Assembly: GCF_900112615.1 (NCBI RefSeq)
Contig: NZ_FOMK01000014.1
Coordinates: 124,001-188,000, forward strand
Length of the DNA: 64,000 bases
DNA from: Chitinophaga sp. CF118
GTDB taxonomy: Bacteria > Bacteroidota > Bacteroidia > Chitinophagales > Chitinophagaceae
Direction: 5' to 3'
The first letter of the stretch is position 1; every line of letters starts with the position of its first letter. A program made the translations under genes and the position numbers. The notes below the pieces were generated by a model. The model searched no databases. It had not been told where the DNA came from and worked only from the letters and a program-made list of their open reading frames with translations. Shown piece after piece: positions 25,995-35,635 of the stretch.

Positions 25995-26262
25995 AAATAA
26001 TGATTGTGGTTTATGTTTTAATGAATGAATGTGCAAACTAGTTCATATAGCCGGTATGGTCCCGGGTAGAATTGCTGAAAAAAAAGCGTATAAATACCTG
26101 ATATCAGTTCATTGAAATTACAGTACGTGTCCTGTCTGGGGTGATTATTATTAAAGATAAGAAAAAAGAGCATACGGCACGGATAGTCCAGAAAGTGAAC
26201 AAAAAATAACTATCTGGTACTGCGATGGGTAAAGGGGCCGTAGTACTTTTACACGCTTTTAC

Positions 26263-26874
26263 ATGAAAAGGAATACCAACTTTAGTCCGGAACAATTGCT
26301 TACAAACATCGATGCGAGACTGCTTTTATCCCTGCAACGGCTCAGTGATATGCTGAAGGCCATGCAGTGGGAACAGGCGAGAATGCTCGGTATCACCCCT
26401 TTACAGTTACAGATTCTGCTTTTTGTAGGGTATCATCCTCCTGTAGTAAATAAAGCGGCTAGCATCGCTTCCGAGTTGCAGGTGAGCCGCCCTACCATCA
26501 GTGATGCCGTAGGTTCTCTTGTATCCAAAGGCTTACTGGAAATGCATGCTGATAAACGGGACCGCCGAAGCTATTCCCTGGTGCTTACCGGAACAGGGAT
26601 GCAACTAATGAAACAGGCAAGTGAATATATGGGCCAGCTAAAAGATCTGCTGGACAAAAAGCCGGAGCAGGAGAAAAACAACTTATACCATTCCGTTTAT
26701 TCGATCATTACAGGATTACTGACTGCCGATAAAGGTGGTGTACAAAGGATGTGCTTTAACTGTGCACATTATAACGGGAATAAGAAAAGACAACATGAAT
26801 GCCTGTTCCTGAAAAAATCATTGTTATCTGCGGAGTTACAACTGGACTGTAGCTACCACTCTACTTTATCCTGA
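26263..26874 (+). CDS. MarR-family regulator with cysteine-rich C-terminal extension
   Basis: Residues 1-150 of this 203-aa protein are a normal MarR winged helix (NKAASIASELQVSRPTISDA as recognition region and a DKRDRRSYSL wing). The last ~40 residues add four cysteines, C164, C167, C180 and C196, with nearby histidines (phrase MCFNCAHY...HECLFL...DCSYH). This spacing (C-x2-C-x12-C-x15-C) suggests a metal or Fe-S site. A redox- or metal-sensing regulator is therefore possible. No partner gene is adjacent. Confidence 0.85.
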   Translation: MKRNTNFSPEQLLTNIDARLLLSLQRLSDMLKAMQWEQARMLGITPLQLQILLFVGYHPPVVNKAASIASELQVSRPTISDAVGSLVSKGLLEMHADKRDRRSYSLVLTGTGMQLMKQASEYMGQLKDLLDKKPEQEKNNLYHSVYSIITGLLTADKGGVQRMCFNCAHYNGNKKRQHECLFLKKSLLSAELQLDCSYHSTLS

Positions 26875-26920
26875 TTAATATCTGCATGTTCCGGGCTTGA
26901 ATCCCGCCAGACTATATGGA

Positions 26921-28369
26921 CTATCCCAATTGTTGAAGTACCTTACTCATTTTTTCCAGTCCTCTTATTAATAAAGGTTCCTCCATTGAGGCATAACCTA
27001 GGCGTAAACCAAGCGGACCATTATATAATGGATCATAATAGCGGTAAGGACTAACTACATTCATCCCGGCCGATTGTAATTTCTGCGACAGCTGATCTGG
27101 TGTGCAGGTAGTATATAGTTCCAGCCATACGGCTAATCCTCCTAACGGTTTGGTAAAAGATGCAACCCCTGTAAACTCCGTACTGATAATGCCGGCGGCC
27201 ACTTCCATTTTCTTCTGGTAAACCGTACGTGTATAATGCTGGTGTTTCCTGAGTTCTCCGCTTTTCATCAGGTTGGTCACCGCTAGTTCCAATACAGGAT
27301 TTTCCTGTTGATAGATCATCATATGAGAAGCAGCCAGTGATTGAATAAAGGCCACCGGACCACAAACAAAACTGAGCGGAATCTTATTACTGAGTGTGCC
27401 AATATAAATGACATTACCTGACTGCTGTATTCCCGCCACCGGCAGGATATGATCTTTTGTGAAATAATATTCATGGTCATAATCATCTTCGATGATCATG
27501 AAATGGTAGGTCTCACTTAGTGCCAGCAACTGTTTACGACGAGTAGCAGAGAGGGGAACCGTAGTAGGGTACTGATGATGAGGGGTAACATAGACCGCCT
27601 TTAGTTGTTGTTTTTTACAGAGGCTTTCCAGTTGCTCAATATTAATACCTTCCCCGTCTGTAGCCACCTGGTGTAATTGTGCCCCTGCCATGGTAAAAGT
27701 ATGCCAGGCAGGTTGATAACCAGGATGCTCCACTGCTATATGATCACCAGGTTTTATTAAGGTCCGGGCGGTGAGGTAAATGGATAACTGGTGACCATAA
27801 GTGATACAGATATTGGGTGGTGTCATGGCCAGTCCGCGATCATTATTCAGTATACCGTTGATTTCCAGCAGTAGTTTCTCATTGCCGCGTTCACTATTAT
27901 ATTGAAGGAGTTGTTTATTGGTACGTCGTTGCAACAAACGTTTGCACTCTTTGGTGATCTCTGTTAGCAGAGGTGTTAGCTTTAAATCCGGCTGACCATC
28001 ATCAAAAGCTATTTCATAATCACCTTTGGAATAAGGTTGGGTAACCGGAAACGTAAAATTGTTAAAGGGAATGTCGATATGGACCGGTTTATCTGGCTGC
28101 CGTCCTGCGGGCATGGTATCACTTATCCGGGTACCACTTTTATATTGAGAAGTGAGCCAGCCTTGTGCCGTAAGCTGTTCATAAACCATAATGATCGTAT
28201 TCCGGTTCACTTTCAGCTGCTTCGCTAAAATGCGTGTACCAGGTAACAACACCCCGGGAAGTAGTCTTCCCCGTTGTATTTCACTGACAATGTATGTTTT
28301 GATCTGCTGGTAAATTGGCTCTCTGCTGTTAAACGACAGCTGCAAGTGCGCATGCCTTAAACTCTTCAT
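26921..28369 (-). CDS. MocR/PdxR-type GntR-aminotransferase fusion regulator
   Basis: The 482-aa protein has an N-terminal GntR winged helix (LPGTRILAKQLKVNRNTIIMVYEQL) and a class I aminotransferase-like domain from about residue 120. The PLP lysine lies in IGTLSNKIPL and the aspartate of IIEDDYDHEY binds the cofactor. MocR regulators use PLP as a sensory cofactor, usually without transaminase activity. The divergent small ArsR-like gene begins 84 bases away. The target is not evident. Confidence 0.9.
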   Translation of the reverse strand: MKSLRHAHLQLSFNSREPIYQQIKTYIVSEIQRGRLLPGVLLPGTRILAKQLKVNRNTIIMVYEQLTAQGWLTSQYKSGTRISDTMPAGRQPDKPVHIDIPFNNFTFPVTQPYSKGDYEIAFDDGQPDLKLTPLLTEITKECKRLLQRRTNKQLLQYNSERGNEKLLLEINGILNNDRGLAMTPPNICITYGHQLSIYLTARTLIKPGDHIAVEHPGYQPAWHTFTMAGAQLHQVATDGEGINIEQLESLCKKQQLKAVYVTPHHQYPTTVPLSATRRKQLLALSETYHFMIIEDDYDHEYYFTKDHILPVAGIQQSGNVIYIGTLSNKIPLSFVCGPVAFIQSLAASHMMIYQQENPVLELAVTNLMKSGELRKHQHYTRTVYQKKMEVAAGIISTEFTGVASFTKPLGGLAVWLELYTTCTPDQLSQKLQSAGMNVVSPYRYYDPLYNGPLGLRLGYASMEEPLLIRGLEKMSKVLQQLG

Positions 28370-28452
28370 TGTTGGCTGACAAGTATCATGTATATACGTA
28401 GAAATGAATCTTCCGGTTGTGTTTTATTGAGATTTTTCAATATTTTTACCCG

Positions 28453-28722
28453 ATGGATGCAGTAATGTTAGAAAAAGCGGCTAATGCTATAGCGGATAAG
28501 CACCGGTTATCTATATTGCTGGCTGCTGCACAACAATCTGCTATTCAATGTTGTGCAATTACTGAGTTAACAGGCTTATCCCAACCTACCGTTTCCCATC
28601 ATATAAAGATCCTGGTAGACAGCGGTGTACTGATCTATGATAAAACAGGCCGTACAGTACAATTAACAATTAATAGGGAGATGATGAAACTCCTTTCTAT
28701 ATTCTTCGAAAGGTTGAGTTGA
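28453..28722 (+). CDS. small ArsR-type winged-helix regulator
   Basis: This protein is 89 aa from the start MDAVMLEKAANAIAD; an earlier ATG adds 12 residues not found in the family. It has a winged-helix DNA-binding fold (AITELTGLSQPTVSHHIKIL) and the wing GRTVQLTI. Typical ArsR metal ligands are not obvious, although it has a CC pair at residues 36-37. It is divergent from a MocR gene. Its ligand is unknown. Confidence 0.85.
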   Translation: MDAVMLEKAANAIADKHRLSILLAAAQQSAIQCCAITELTGLSQPTVSHHIKILVDSGVLIYDKTGRTVQLTINREMMKLLSIFFERLS

Positions 28723-28897
28723 AAAATACTATCAGGCTGATTCAATAATCAGTACATAAACTCCTTATATTCTTCAAAAGGTTGAACTGAATCCCCTAAT
28801 CATCTGACTGTCAATAAAACATGAATCTTCCTGCAAATGTTGATCATCAATCAATATTTTTAATTTTGAAGTCTTAATATCTTCTTTTACTTTTGTA

Positions 28898-28913
28898 TTA
28901 ACCAAATGGTTAA
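28898..28913. promoter_or_regulatory. TetR operator copy 1
   Basis: The perfect inverted repeat TTAACCA-AA-TGGTTAA ends 14 bases before the TetR gene start. The same arms recur before the efflux operon, so autoregulation is likely. Confidence 0.8.
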
Positions 28914-28927
28914 ATCAATTAGTTTAA

Positions 28928-29536
28928 ATGGCACAAGATAGAAATACTGAGGAGCTGATCATTGAAGCGGCCAAAAAGATATTCATAACGCGTGGACTGG
29001 CAGGCGCCCGTATGCAGGACATTGCAGATGAGGCAGGCATCAACAAGGCTATGCTTCACTATTATTACCGTAGTAAGGACAAATTGTTTGAGATTGTATT
29101 CAATGAAGCAATAGGTAAGGTAATAGGCCGGCTGGGGATGGTCCTCAATCAGCAAATGCCTTTACTGGAAAAGATCCCTGCCATCATTGATAATTATATA
29201 GACGGTATCATGGAAGCCCCCTATCTACCAATGTTTGTGCTGAATGAGATCAATCAGCAACCGGAAATGTTTGTACAGCGATTGAAATCACAACAGCATT
29301 TTCCGAATGTACTGCAATTCATGAAAGATATTGTAGATGCGGGTAAGCAAGGCACGATCAGGGAAGTAAGCCCTGTGCAATTATTCCTTAATATAGTATC
29401 CTTATGCGTATTCCCTTTTATTGGCCGCCCTATCGCACAGGGTATTTTACAATTGGATAACGTACAATATAATATGGTGATGGAGGATAGGAAAAAGGTC
29501 GTTACAGAAGTCATTTTTGCCTGGATAAAAGTGTAA
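28928..29536 (+). CDS. TetR-family repressor of the downstream efflux operon
   Basis: The 202-aa protein has a TetR helix-turn-helix (AKKIFITRGLAGARMQDIAD, then GINKAMLHYYYRSKDKLFE) and a helical ligand domain. A palindrome precedes it and an almost identical one precedes the TolC gene 50 bases after its stop. This is strong evidence that it regulates both itself and the efflux operon. The arrangement resembles E. coli CecR (YbiH) with ybhG-ybhFSR. Confidence 0.92.
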   Translation: MAQDRNTEELIIEAAKKIFITRGLAGARMQDIADEAGINKAMLHYYYRSKDKLFEIVFNEAIGKVIGRLGMVLNQQMPLLEKIPAIIDNYIDGIMEAPYLPMFVLNEINQQPEMFVQRLKSQQHFPNVLQFMKDIVDAGKQGTIREVSPVQLFLNIVSLCVFPFIGRPIAQGILQLDNVQYNMVMEDRKKVVTEVIFAWIKV

Positions 29537-29554
29537 TATTTTTTTGTCTTGTTA

Positions 29555-29570
29555 TTAACCAAGTGGTTAA
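29555..29570. promoter_or_regulatory. TetR operator copy 2
   Basis: The perfect inverted repeat TTAACCA-AG-TGGTTAA lies 16 bases before the TolC-family start. The arms are identical to operator copy 1. Confidence 0.8.
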
Positions 29571-29586
29571 ATTAAATAGTTAGAAT

Positions 29587-30813
29587 ATGAAATATCCCAT
29601 CTGGATATTCCTGCTTTTAAGTACGCAGGTAATGGCACAGCCGCTTACACTGGATAAGTGTTATCAGCTGTCTGCACAAAACTATCCGCTGATCAAACAA
29701 TTATCACTGATCAGCAAATCCGGTGCTTATTCTGTTGAAAATGCTGCCAAAGGTTATTTGCCGCAGCTTACCTTTTCCGGACAAGCTACTTATCAATCGG
29801 ATGTAGTCCACTTCCCACTGCCTGGGCTTCCTGAATTAAGTAAAGACCAGTACAAAGTACAGGCAGAGATAACCCAGACCATCTACGATGGGGGTACTAT
29901 CAAATACCAGAAAGAACTGGAAAAAGCCAATACCGCTACCCAGCAACAACAACTGGATGTAAACATGTATGCTGTGAGAGAACGGGTGAGCCAGTTATTC
30001 TTTGGTATCCTGCTGACAAATGAACAATTGCAACAGAACGATCTGCGCAAAACAGATATCGAAAGTGGTATCCATAAAATGCAGGGGGCTGTGGATAATG
30101 GTACGGCATTGAGAAGTAGTCTAGATGAACTGAAGGCAGAACTGTTAAATACAGAGCAATTGCGCACTCAACTGGTAACTACCAGGAAAGGCTATATGCA
30201 GATGTTGGCACTGTTCATTAACCAGCCGGTGACAGAACTGGTAAAACCTTCTGCTATACCAGTTGCCGTAGAGATTAAACGACCGGAGCTGCAACTATAT
30301 AATCAGCAAAAGCAAACATTCGGGATCAGGGAAAAACAATTGCGGGTCAATTATCTCCCTAAAATAACTGCCTTTGCACAGGGAGGATATGGTCGCCCTA
30401 CTTTCAACATTATTGATAACAGCTTCGGCTTTTATGGTATAGGTGGTATCCGTTTCAGTTGGGCGCTGAACAGCCTGTACACTCTCAGGAACAACCGGCA
30501 ACTGCTGCGCATCAACCGGCAGGAGGTAGATGTACAACAGGAAACCTTCCTCTTTAATACCCGTTTAACATTAACACGGCAACAAATAGATGCACAACAA
30601 TATGATGATATGATAACGCAGGACCGGCAGATTATCAACTTACGTACATCGGTAAAGAATGCGGCTGTGGCCCAGTTAGAGAATGGTGTAATCACCTCCC
30701 ACGATTATATCAGCCAGGTAAATGCAGAGAACCTTGCCCGTCAAAACCTTGCCCTGCACGAGATCCAGCTGTTGCAGGTACAATATAACAGTAAAAACAC
30801 TTCTGGTAATTAA
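29587..30813 (+). CDS. TolC-family outer-membrane efflux protein
   Basis: The 408-aa protein has a signal peptide ending MAQPLTLDKC and the two long alpha-hairpin/beta-strand repeats of TolC/OEP proteins (typical start LTLDKCYQLSAQNYPLIKQ). It is the first gene of the export operon, followed by the adaptor 6 bases later. It would form the outer-membrane channel of the ABC exporter. Confidence 0.92.
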   Translation: MKYPIWIFLLLSTQVMAQPLTLDKCYQLSAQNYPLIKQLSLISKSGAYSVENAAKGYLPQLTFSGQATYQSDVVHFPLPGLPELSKDQYKVQAEITQTIYDGGTIKYQKELEKANTATQQQQLDVNMYAVRERVSQLFFGILLTNEQLQQNDLRKTDIESGIHKMQGAVDNGTALRSSLDELKAELLNTEQLRTQLVTTRKGYMQMLALFINQPVTELVKPSAIPVAVEIKRPELQLYNQQKQTFGIREKQLRVNYLPKITAFAQGGYGRPTFNIIDNSFGFYGIGGIRFSWALNSLYTLRNNRQLLRINRQEVDVQQETFLFNTRLTLTRQQIDAQQYDDMITQDRQIINLRTSVKNAAVAQLENGVITSHDYISQVNAENLARQNLALHEIQLLQVQYNSKNTSGN

Positions 30814-30819
30814 TCGCAT

Positions 30820-31740
30820 ATGAAACACTTTCAAATATTATCTATCGTACTACTCCTTGCTTCCTGCTCTGGTAAAAAGGATGAAGGAGATGCTGCTGGC
30901 TACTTTGAAGCCGATGAAGTAATCGTTTCTGCACAGCAAAACGGACAACTGCTTTCCTTTACTGTGAAAGAAGGCGACAGTCTGCATAAAGGTGCGGTAG
31001 TCGGACAGATCGATGTGACAGGCATCTCTCTGCAAAAAGAACAGGTAAAAGCATCTATCACAGCACTCAGTGAAAAGACTACAAATGTTCAGCCTCAGCT
31101 GGTTTTGATACAGAAACAACTGGTCGTTCAGGAGGCACAGCTGAAACAACTACTACATGAAAAACAGCGGACGGAAAATCTTGTGAAAGCAGATGCCGCT
31201 ACGCCGAAACAACTGGATGATCTCAATGCACAGATAGATCAGTTGCAACAACAGATGAACGTGACCCGGCAACAACTGACCGTAAATGCCACAAACGTGG
31301 CTACCCAGAACCGTGGTGTGCTGAGCGAGAAAACACCACTTGAAAAATCAATTGCACAATTTGATGACCAGATCAGGAAAGGTGTAGTCGTGAACCCCAT
31401 TGCTGGTACCGTACTTGCCCGCTACGCTCTGGAAGGAGAAATGGCAGCTATTGGTAAGCCATTGTATAAAATAGCTAACCTGGATACGCTGTTGCTGAAA
31501 GCATATGTAACCGGTGCGCAATTGCCACAGATAAAAATCGGACAGCCGGTACAGGTTATGTCCGACGTGGAGAACAAAACATATAAAGGAGTGATCTCGC
31601 AGATCTCGGATAAGTCGGAGTTCACACCTAAAACAATTCAGACGAAAGAAGAACGGGCCAACCTGGTATATGCGATTAAAATAAGAGTACCGAATGATGG
31701 CTATCTTAAAATAGGGATGTATGCCACAACAAAATTCTGA
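30820..31740 (+). CDS. HlyD/YbhG-type efflux adaptor lipoprotein
   Basis: The 306-aa protein has a lipobox (VLLLASCSG), so it is anchored in the inner membrane by lipid. A biotinyl-lipoyl-like half (YFEADEVIVSAQQNGQLLSF) and a long coiled-coil hairpin (residues ~75-175) follow, then the beta-barrel part. It corresponds to YbhG and should link the TolC protein with the ABC-2 permeases. Its end overlaps the first ATPase gene by 20 bases. Confidence 0.92.
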   Translation: MKHFQILSIVLLLASCSGKKDEGDAAGYFEADEVIVSAQQNGQLLSFTVKEGDSLHKGAVVGQIDVTGISLQKEQVKASITALSEKTTNVQPQLVLIQKQLVVQEAQLKQLLHEKQRTENLVKADAATPKQLDDLNAQIDQLQQQMNVTRQQLTVNATNVATQNRGVLSEKTPLEKSIAQFDDQIRKGVVVNPIAGTVLARYALEGEMAAIGKPLYKIANLDTLLLKAYVTGAQLPQIKIGQPVQVMSDVENKTYKGVISQISDKSEFTPKTIQTKEERANLVYAIKIRVPNDGYLKIGMYATTKF

Positions 31741-32638
31741 CGCAGTCATACTTAATAATATCACAAAAACTTACAACAAATTACCTGCTGTAACGGAGAT
31801 CTCTTTATCTGTAAAGAAAGGAGAACTCTTCGGACTGATAGGCCCCGATGGTGCAGGTAAATCTACTTTATTCCGGATCTTAACCACCTTACTGCTGGCG
31901 GATTCAGGAACGGCCACCGTGAACGGTCTTGATGTAGTGAAAGACTATAAAGAGATCAGGCGTTGTGTAGGTTATATGCCGGGTAAGTTCTCCCTGTACC
32001 AGGATCTGACCATAGAAGAGAATCTGAATTTCTTTGCTACCTTATTTGGTACAACCGTGAGTGCGAATTATGGACTCATTAAAGATATCTATGAGCAGAT
32101 AGCGCCTTTTAAAACAAGAAGGGCAGGTAAATTATCCGGTGGAATGAAACAGAAACTGGCACTATGCTGCGCCCTTATTCATCGCCCGGAAGTACTGTTT
32201 CTCGATGAACCTACCACTGGCGTGGATGCGGTATCCCGTAAAGAGTTCTGGAATATGCTGCAGCGATTGAAAGAACAAGGCATCACGATTGTGGTATCTA
32301 CGCCTTATATGGACGAAGCGGATCTATGTGAAAGAATCGCATTAATACAGAGTGGTAGTATTTTGTCTATCGATACACCTGCTGCTATCAAAGCAGCTTA
32401 CCCGGATAAGCTATATGCAATCAAGTCGGCAAAGATGCACCAGTTGTTAAAAGACCTGCGTGCGTATGGAAGTTGTTATGCTTTCGGCGAATACCTGCAT
32501 ATTTCCGGCGTTTCCGGTGAAACTGAATTGCTGGCATATGTGAAAGAGAAGGGATATACGGACGTGGTATTGAAAGAAATCACACCGGGTATTGAAGATT
32601 GTTTTATAAGGTTGCTACAAACAGGAGGAGCCAGTTAA
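31721..32638 (+). CDS. ABC transporter ATP-binding protein, exporter first subunit
   Basis: The 305-aa ATPase shows Walker A GPDGAGKST, signature LSGGMKQKLALCCAL, Walker B VLFLDEPTTGVD and an ABC-2-type C-terminal extension. The Walker A variant has Asp instead of Asn, as in YbhF first domains. With the next gene it corresponds to the two halves of E. coli YbhF, here separate genes. Confidence 0.94.
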   Translation: MPQQNSDAVILNNITKTYNKLPAVTEISLSVKKGELFGLIGPDGAGKSTLFRILTTLLLADSGTATVNGLDVVKDYKEIRRCVGYMPGKFSLYQDLTIEENLNFFATLFGTTVSANYGLIKDIYEQIAPFKTRRAGKLSGGMKQKLALCCALIHRPEVLFLDEPTTGVDAVSRKEFWNMLQRLKEQGITIVVSTPYMDEADLCERIALIQSGSILSIDTPAAIKAAYPDKLYAIKSAKMHQLLKDLRAYGSCYAFGEYLHISGVSGETELLAYVKEKGYTDVVLKEITPGIEDCFIRLLQTGGAS

Positions 32639-32662
32639 CCCCTTATTAAATTATTACAAATC

Positions 32663-33406
32663 ATGAATGAAAAGGCGATCATCTGTAAGGATCTCACAAA
32701 ACGTTTTGGTGATTTTGTTGCTGTAGATAATATCTCTTTCGATGTAAGCAGTGGTGAGATATTTGGTTTTCTTGGCGCTAACGGTGCAGGTAAAACGACT
32801 GCCATGCGGATGCTTTGCGGCTTATCATATCCCACTTCGGGAGAAGCTGCTGTAGCAGGTTTTAATGTATTTACCCAGCAGGAATCTATCAAAAAGAATA
32901 TTGGTTATATGAGTCAGAAGTTCTCGTTGTATGAGAGCCTGACTGTAAGAGAGAATATCCGTTTTTATGGTGGTATTTATGGTTTAACGAATCAGGAGCT
33001 GAAGGAAAAAGGAGATGAGCTGATCGCGAAATTAAACATGGGAAATGAGTCTAAGAAAATGGTGGGCGATCTGCCGTTGGGCTGGAAGCAGAAGCTGGCA
33101 TTTTCAGTGGCTATCATTCATCAGCCAAAAATCGTTTTCCTCGATGAGCCTACTGGAGGTGTAGACCCTGTTACCCGCAGGCAGTTCTGGGATTTGATCT
33201 ATGATGCTGCTGATAGTGGAATCACCATTTTTGTCACTACACATTATATGGATGAAGCGGAATACTGTAACAGGATTTCTATTATGGTAGATGGAAGGAT
33301 AGATGCACTGGATACACCCGCGAATCTGAAGAAGAAATATTCTGCAGAAACGATGGACGAAGTGTTTTATGCACTGGCGAGAGGAGCTAAACGAACAGCC
33401 GATTAA
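32663..33406 (+). CDS. ABC transporter ATP-binding protein, exporter second subunit
   Basis: The 247-aa ATPase has Walker A GANGAGKTT, the Walker B region IVFLDEPTGGVDP and H-loop TTHYMDEAEY. Where a canonical LSGGQ is expected it has LPLGWKQKLAFSVAI, the degenerate signature typical of the second YbhF half. This suggests asymmetric ATP sites, with this protein pairing with the preceding ATPase. Confidence 0.94.
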   Translation: MNEKAIICKDLTKRFGDFVAVDNISFDVSSGEIFGFLGANGAGKTTAMRMLCGLSYPTSGEAAVAGFNVFTQQESIKKNIGYMSQKFSLYESLTVRENIRFYGGIYGLTNQELKEKGDELIAKLNMGNESKKMVGDLPLGWKQKLAFSVAIIHQPKIVFLDEPTGGVDPVTRRQFWDLIYDAADSGITIFVTTHYMDEAEYCNRISIMVDGRIDALDTPANLKKKYSAETMDEVFYALARGAKRTAD

Positions 33407-33417
33407 AAAAGACAATT

Positions 33418-34512
33418 ATGAAACAGTTCATGGTATTTGTCCGGAAAGAATTCTATCACGTATTCAGAGATAGGAGAACATTGCTGATCCTTTTTGGATT
33501 ACCAGTGATGCAGATTCTGTTGTTCGGTTATGCTCTCACTACTGAAATTAAGAATGCAAAGATCATTGTGATTGATAATGCAAAGGATGTGAATTCTGAA
33601 CAGCTTATTGCGAAAATCAGAGCCAGTACTTACTTCAGTATTGTAGAAGGGGATGATATGGGTGCTGCTTTCAGAAAAGGGGAGATCCGCTGTGCTGTAG
33701 TATTCCCTCCCGGTTTTGGAAATGACCTGCTGCATGGAAATACAGCTCAGATCCAGATCGTGGCGGATGCGTCAGATCCTAATACTGCGAAGACACTGAC
33801 TAATTATCTGACCGCCATTATCAATGATTATCAGCAGTCCATTCAACCAATGGTAACGATTCCTTACCAGATTCAGCCTGTTTTAAGAATGCTTTACAAT
33901 CCGGCGTTGAACGGTTCTATGAATTTTGTACCGGGTGTGATAGCTCTGGTATTGATGATCATATGCACCACATTAACCTCCGTATCCATTGTAAGGGAAA
34001 AGGAAAACGGGACAATGGAAATCCTGTTAGTATCTCCATTCAACCCTACTTATGTAGTACTGGCAAAGGCAGTGCCCTACCTGGTATTATCGTTATTGGA
34101 TTTCATCATCATTTTGTTGCTTAGTGTTTTTTTACTGGATATGCCGGTAAGGGGGAGTTTAGTCTTACTGTTTATGGAAAGTACGCTGTTTATTATCAGT
34201 TGCCTTTCTTTGGGTCTTTTAATTTCTTCTGTGGCCAGATCCCAGCAAATAGCTATGCTGATGTCAATGATGGGGATGATGTTGCCTACGATCCTGTTTA
34301 CAGGCTTTATCTTCCCTTTGGAGAATATGCCCTTACCATTGCAGCTGATATCGAATCTTATTCCTTCCAGGTGGTTTTATTTCATTGTGAAAGCGGTGAT
34401 GTTAAAAGGACTTGGATTTGGTGCCGTGTGGAAACAAACATTAATATTAGCAGGAATGACCATTGTACTGCTGACTATCAGCATAAAAACTTTTAAAACC
34501 CGTCTGTCATGA
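33418..34512 (+). CDS. ABC-2 type permease (YbhS-like)
   Basis: The 364-aa permease has an N-terminal membrane helix (LLILFGLPVMQILLFGYAL), a long extracytoplasmic domain and about five more helices in the second half (FVPGVIALVLMIICTTLTSV onward), the ABC2_membrane_3 layout. The stop overlaps the next permease start by 4 bases (ATGA). Confidence 0.94.
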   Translation: MKQFMVFVRKEFYHVFRDRRTLLILFGLPVMQILLFGYALTTEIKNAKIIVIDNAKDVNSEQLIAKIRASTYFSIVEGDDMGAAFRKGEIRCAVVFPPGFGNDLLHGNTAQIQIVADASDPNTAKTLTNYLTAIINDYQQSIQPMVTIPYQIQPVLRMLYNPALNGSMNFVPGVIALVLMIICTTLTSVSIVREKENGTMEILLVSPFNPTYVVLAKAVPYLVLSLLDFIIILLLSVFLLDMPVRGSLVLLFMESTLFIISCLSLGLLISSVARSQQIAMLMSMMGMMLPTILFTGFIFPLENMPLPLQLISNLIPSRWFYFIVKAVMLKGLGFGAVWKQTLILAGMTIVLLTISIKTFKTRLS

Positions 34513-35624
34513 GAACATTGAAATTTCTATTGGAGAAAGAGTTTAAGCAGATTTTCAGGGATAAAGGATTACTGCCTGTGATTTTTATTATGCCGTTGAT
34601 CCAGTTGCTGATTATGCCACTGGCGGCTAATTTCGATATCAAAAATATTAATCTTGCAATCGTAGATCATGATTATTCTCCCTACTCAAAACAGTTGGTG
34701 GCTAAAATAGCTTCTTCCGGTTATTTCCGGATCGTATCTTACAACTATTCTTTTCCCAGTGCAGTACATGAAGAGATTGAGAGTGAGAAAGCAGATCTCA
34801 TCCTGGAGTTTCCTGATAAATTTGAAGAACGCCTGATTAAAGAAGGAATGCAGCCTGTCTACATTGCGGCCGATGCTATTAACGGGACTAAAGCAGGTTT
34901 AGGCAGCAATTACCTGAACACGATCATTGCAGATTTTAATAGTGAGATCCGTTTAAAGCTGCTGTCGCAGCAAAAGTTAAATACAGGTATTGAGCTCCGT
35001 TCTTCCAACTGGTTCAACCCTCACATGAATTACCAACTGTATATGGTGCCGGGAATATTAGTATTACTGGTGACGATGGTATGCGGTTTTATTGCTTCAC
35101 TGAATATTGTAAAAGAAAAAGAAGTAGGTACAATAGAACAGATCAATGTAACACCTGTGAAGAAATGGGAGTTTATTTTGGGCAAGCTGATTCCTTTCTG
35201 GATGATAGGTATGATCGACTTTACACTGGGATTGCTGATTGGCCGCCTTGTGTATGGTATTATTCCCGTGGGTAACCTGTTCCTGTTATATGCTTTCCTG
35301 GCAGTATATTTAGTGGCGCTGTTAGGTTTCGGTCTGTTGATCTCTACTTATAGTGATACGCAGCTACAGGCAATGTTTGTGGCCTTTTTCTTTATCATGA
35401 TATTCATGCTCATGAGTGGATTATTTATTTCGGTAGATAATATGCCTTCCTGGGCAAAAGTGATTGCAAGGATGACACCAGTTACCTATTTTATAGATGT
35501 GATGAGAATGATAGTTTTAAAAGGCAGCCGGTTCAGCGATATCAGTTTGTCATTGCTGAAAGTAGCTGGTTTTGCAGTAGTCCTGAATGGCTGGGCCATA
35601 TTAAACTACAGGAAAACGGCTTAG
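34509..35624 (+). CDS. ABC-2 type permease (YbhR-like)
   Basis: The 371-aa protein resembles the preceding permease in topology (N-terminal helix, extracytoplasmic domain, helix bundle from MVPGILVLLVTMVCGFIASL). It completes a TolC-adaptor-two ATPases-two permeases operon under TetR control. Export of toxic small molecules is inferred from the YbhGFSR family. Confidence 0.94.
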   Translation: MRTLKFLLEKEFKQIFRDKGLLPVIFIMPLIQLLIMPLAANFDIKNINLAIVDHDYSPYSKQLVAKIASSGYFRIVSYNYSFPSAVHEEIESEKADLILEFPDKFEERLIKEGMQPVYIAADAINGTKAGLGSNYLNTIIADFNSEIRLKLLSQQKLNTGIELRSSNWFNPHMNYQLYMVPGILVLLVTMVCGFIASLNIVKEKEVGTIEQINVTPVKKWEFILGKLIPFWMIGMIDFTLGLLIGRLVYGIIPVGNLFLLYAFLAVYLVALLGFGLLISTYSDTQLQAMFVAFFFIMIFMLMSGLFISVDNMPSWAKVIARMTPVTYFIDVMRMIVLKGSRFSDISLSLLKVAGFAVVLNGWAILNYRKTA

Positions 35625-35635
35625 TGAAGCCGGAC

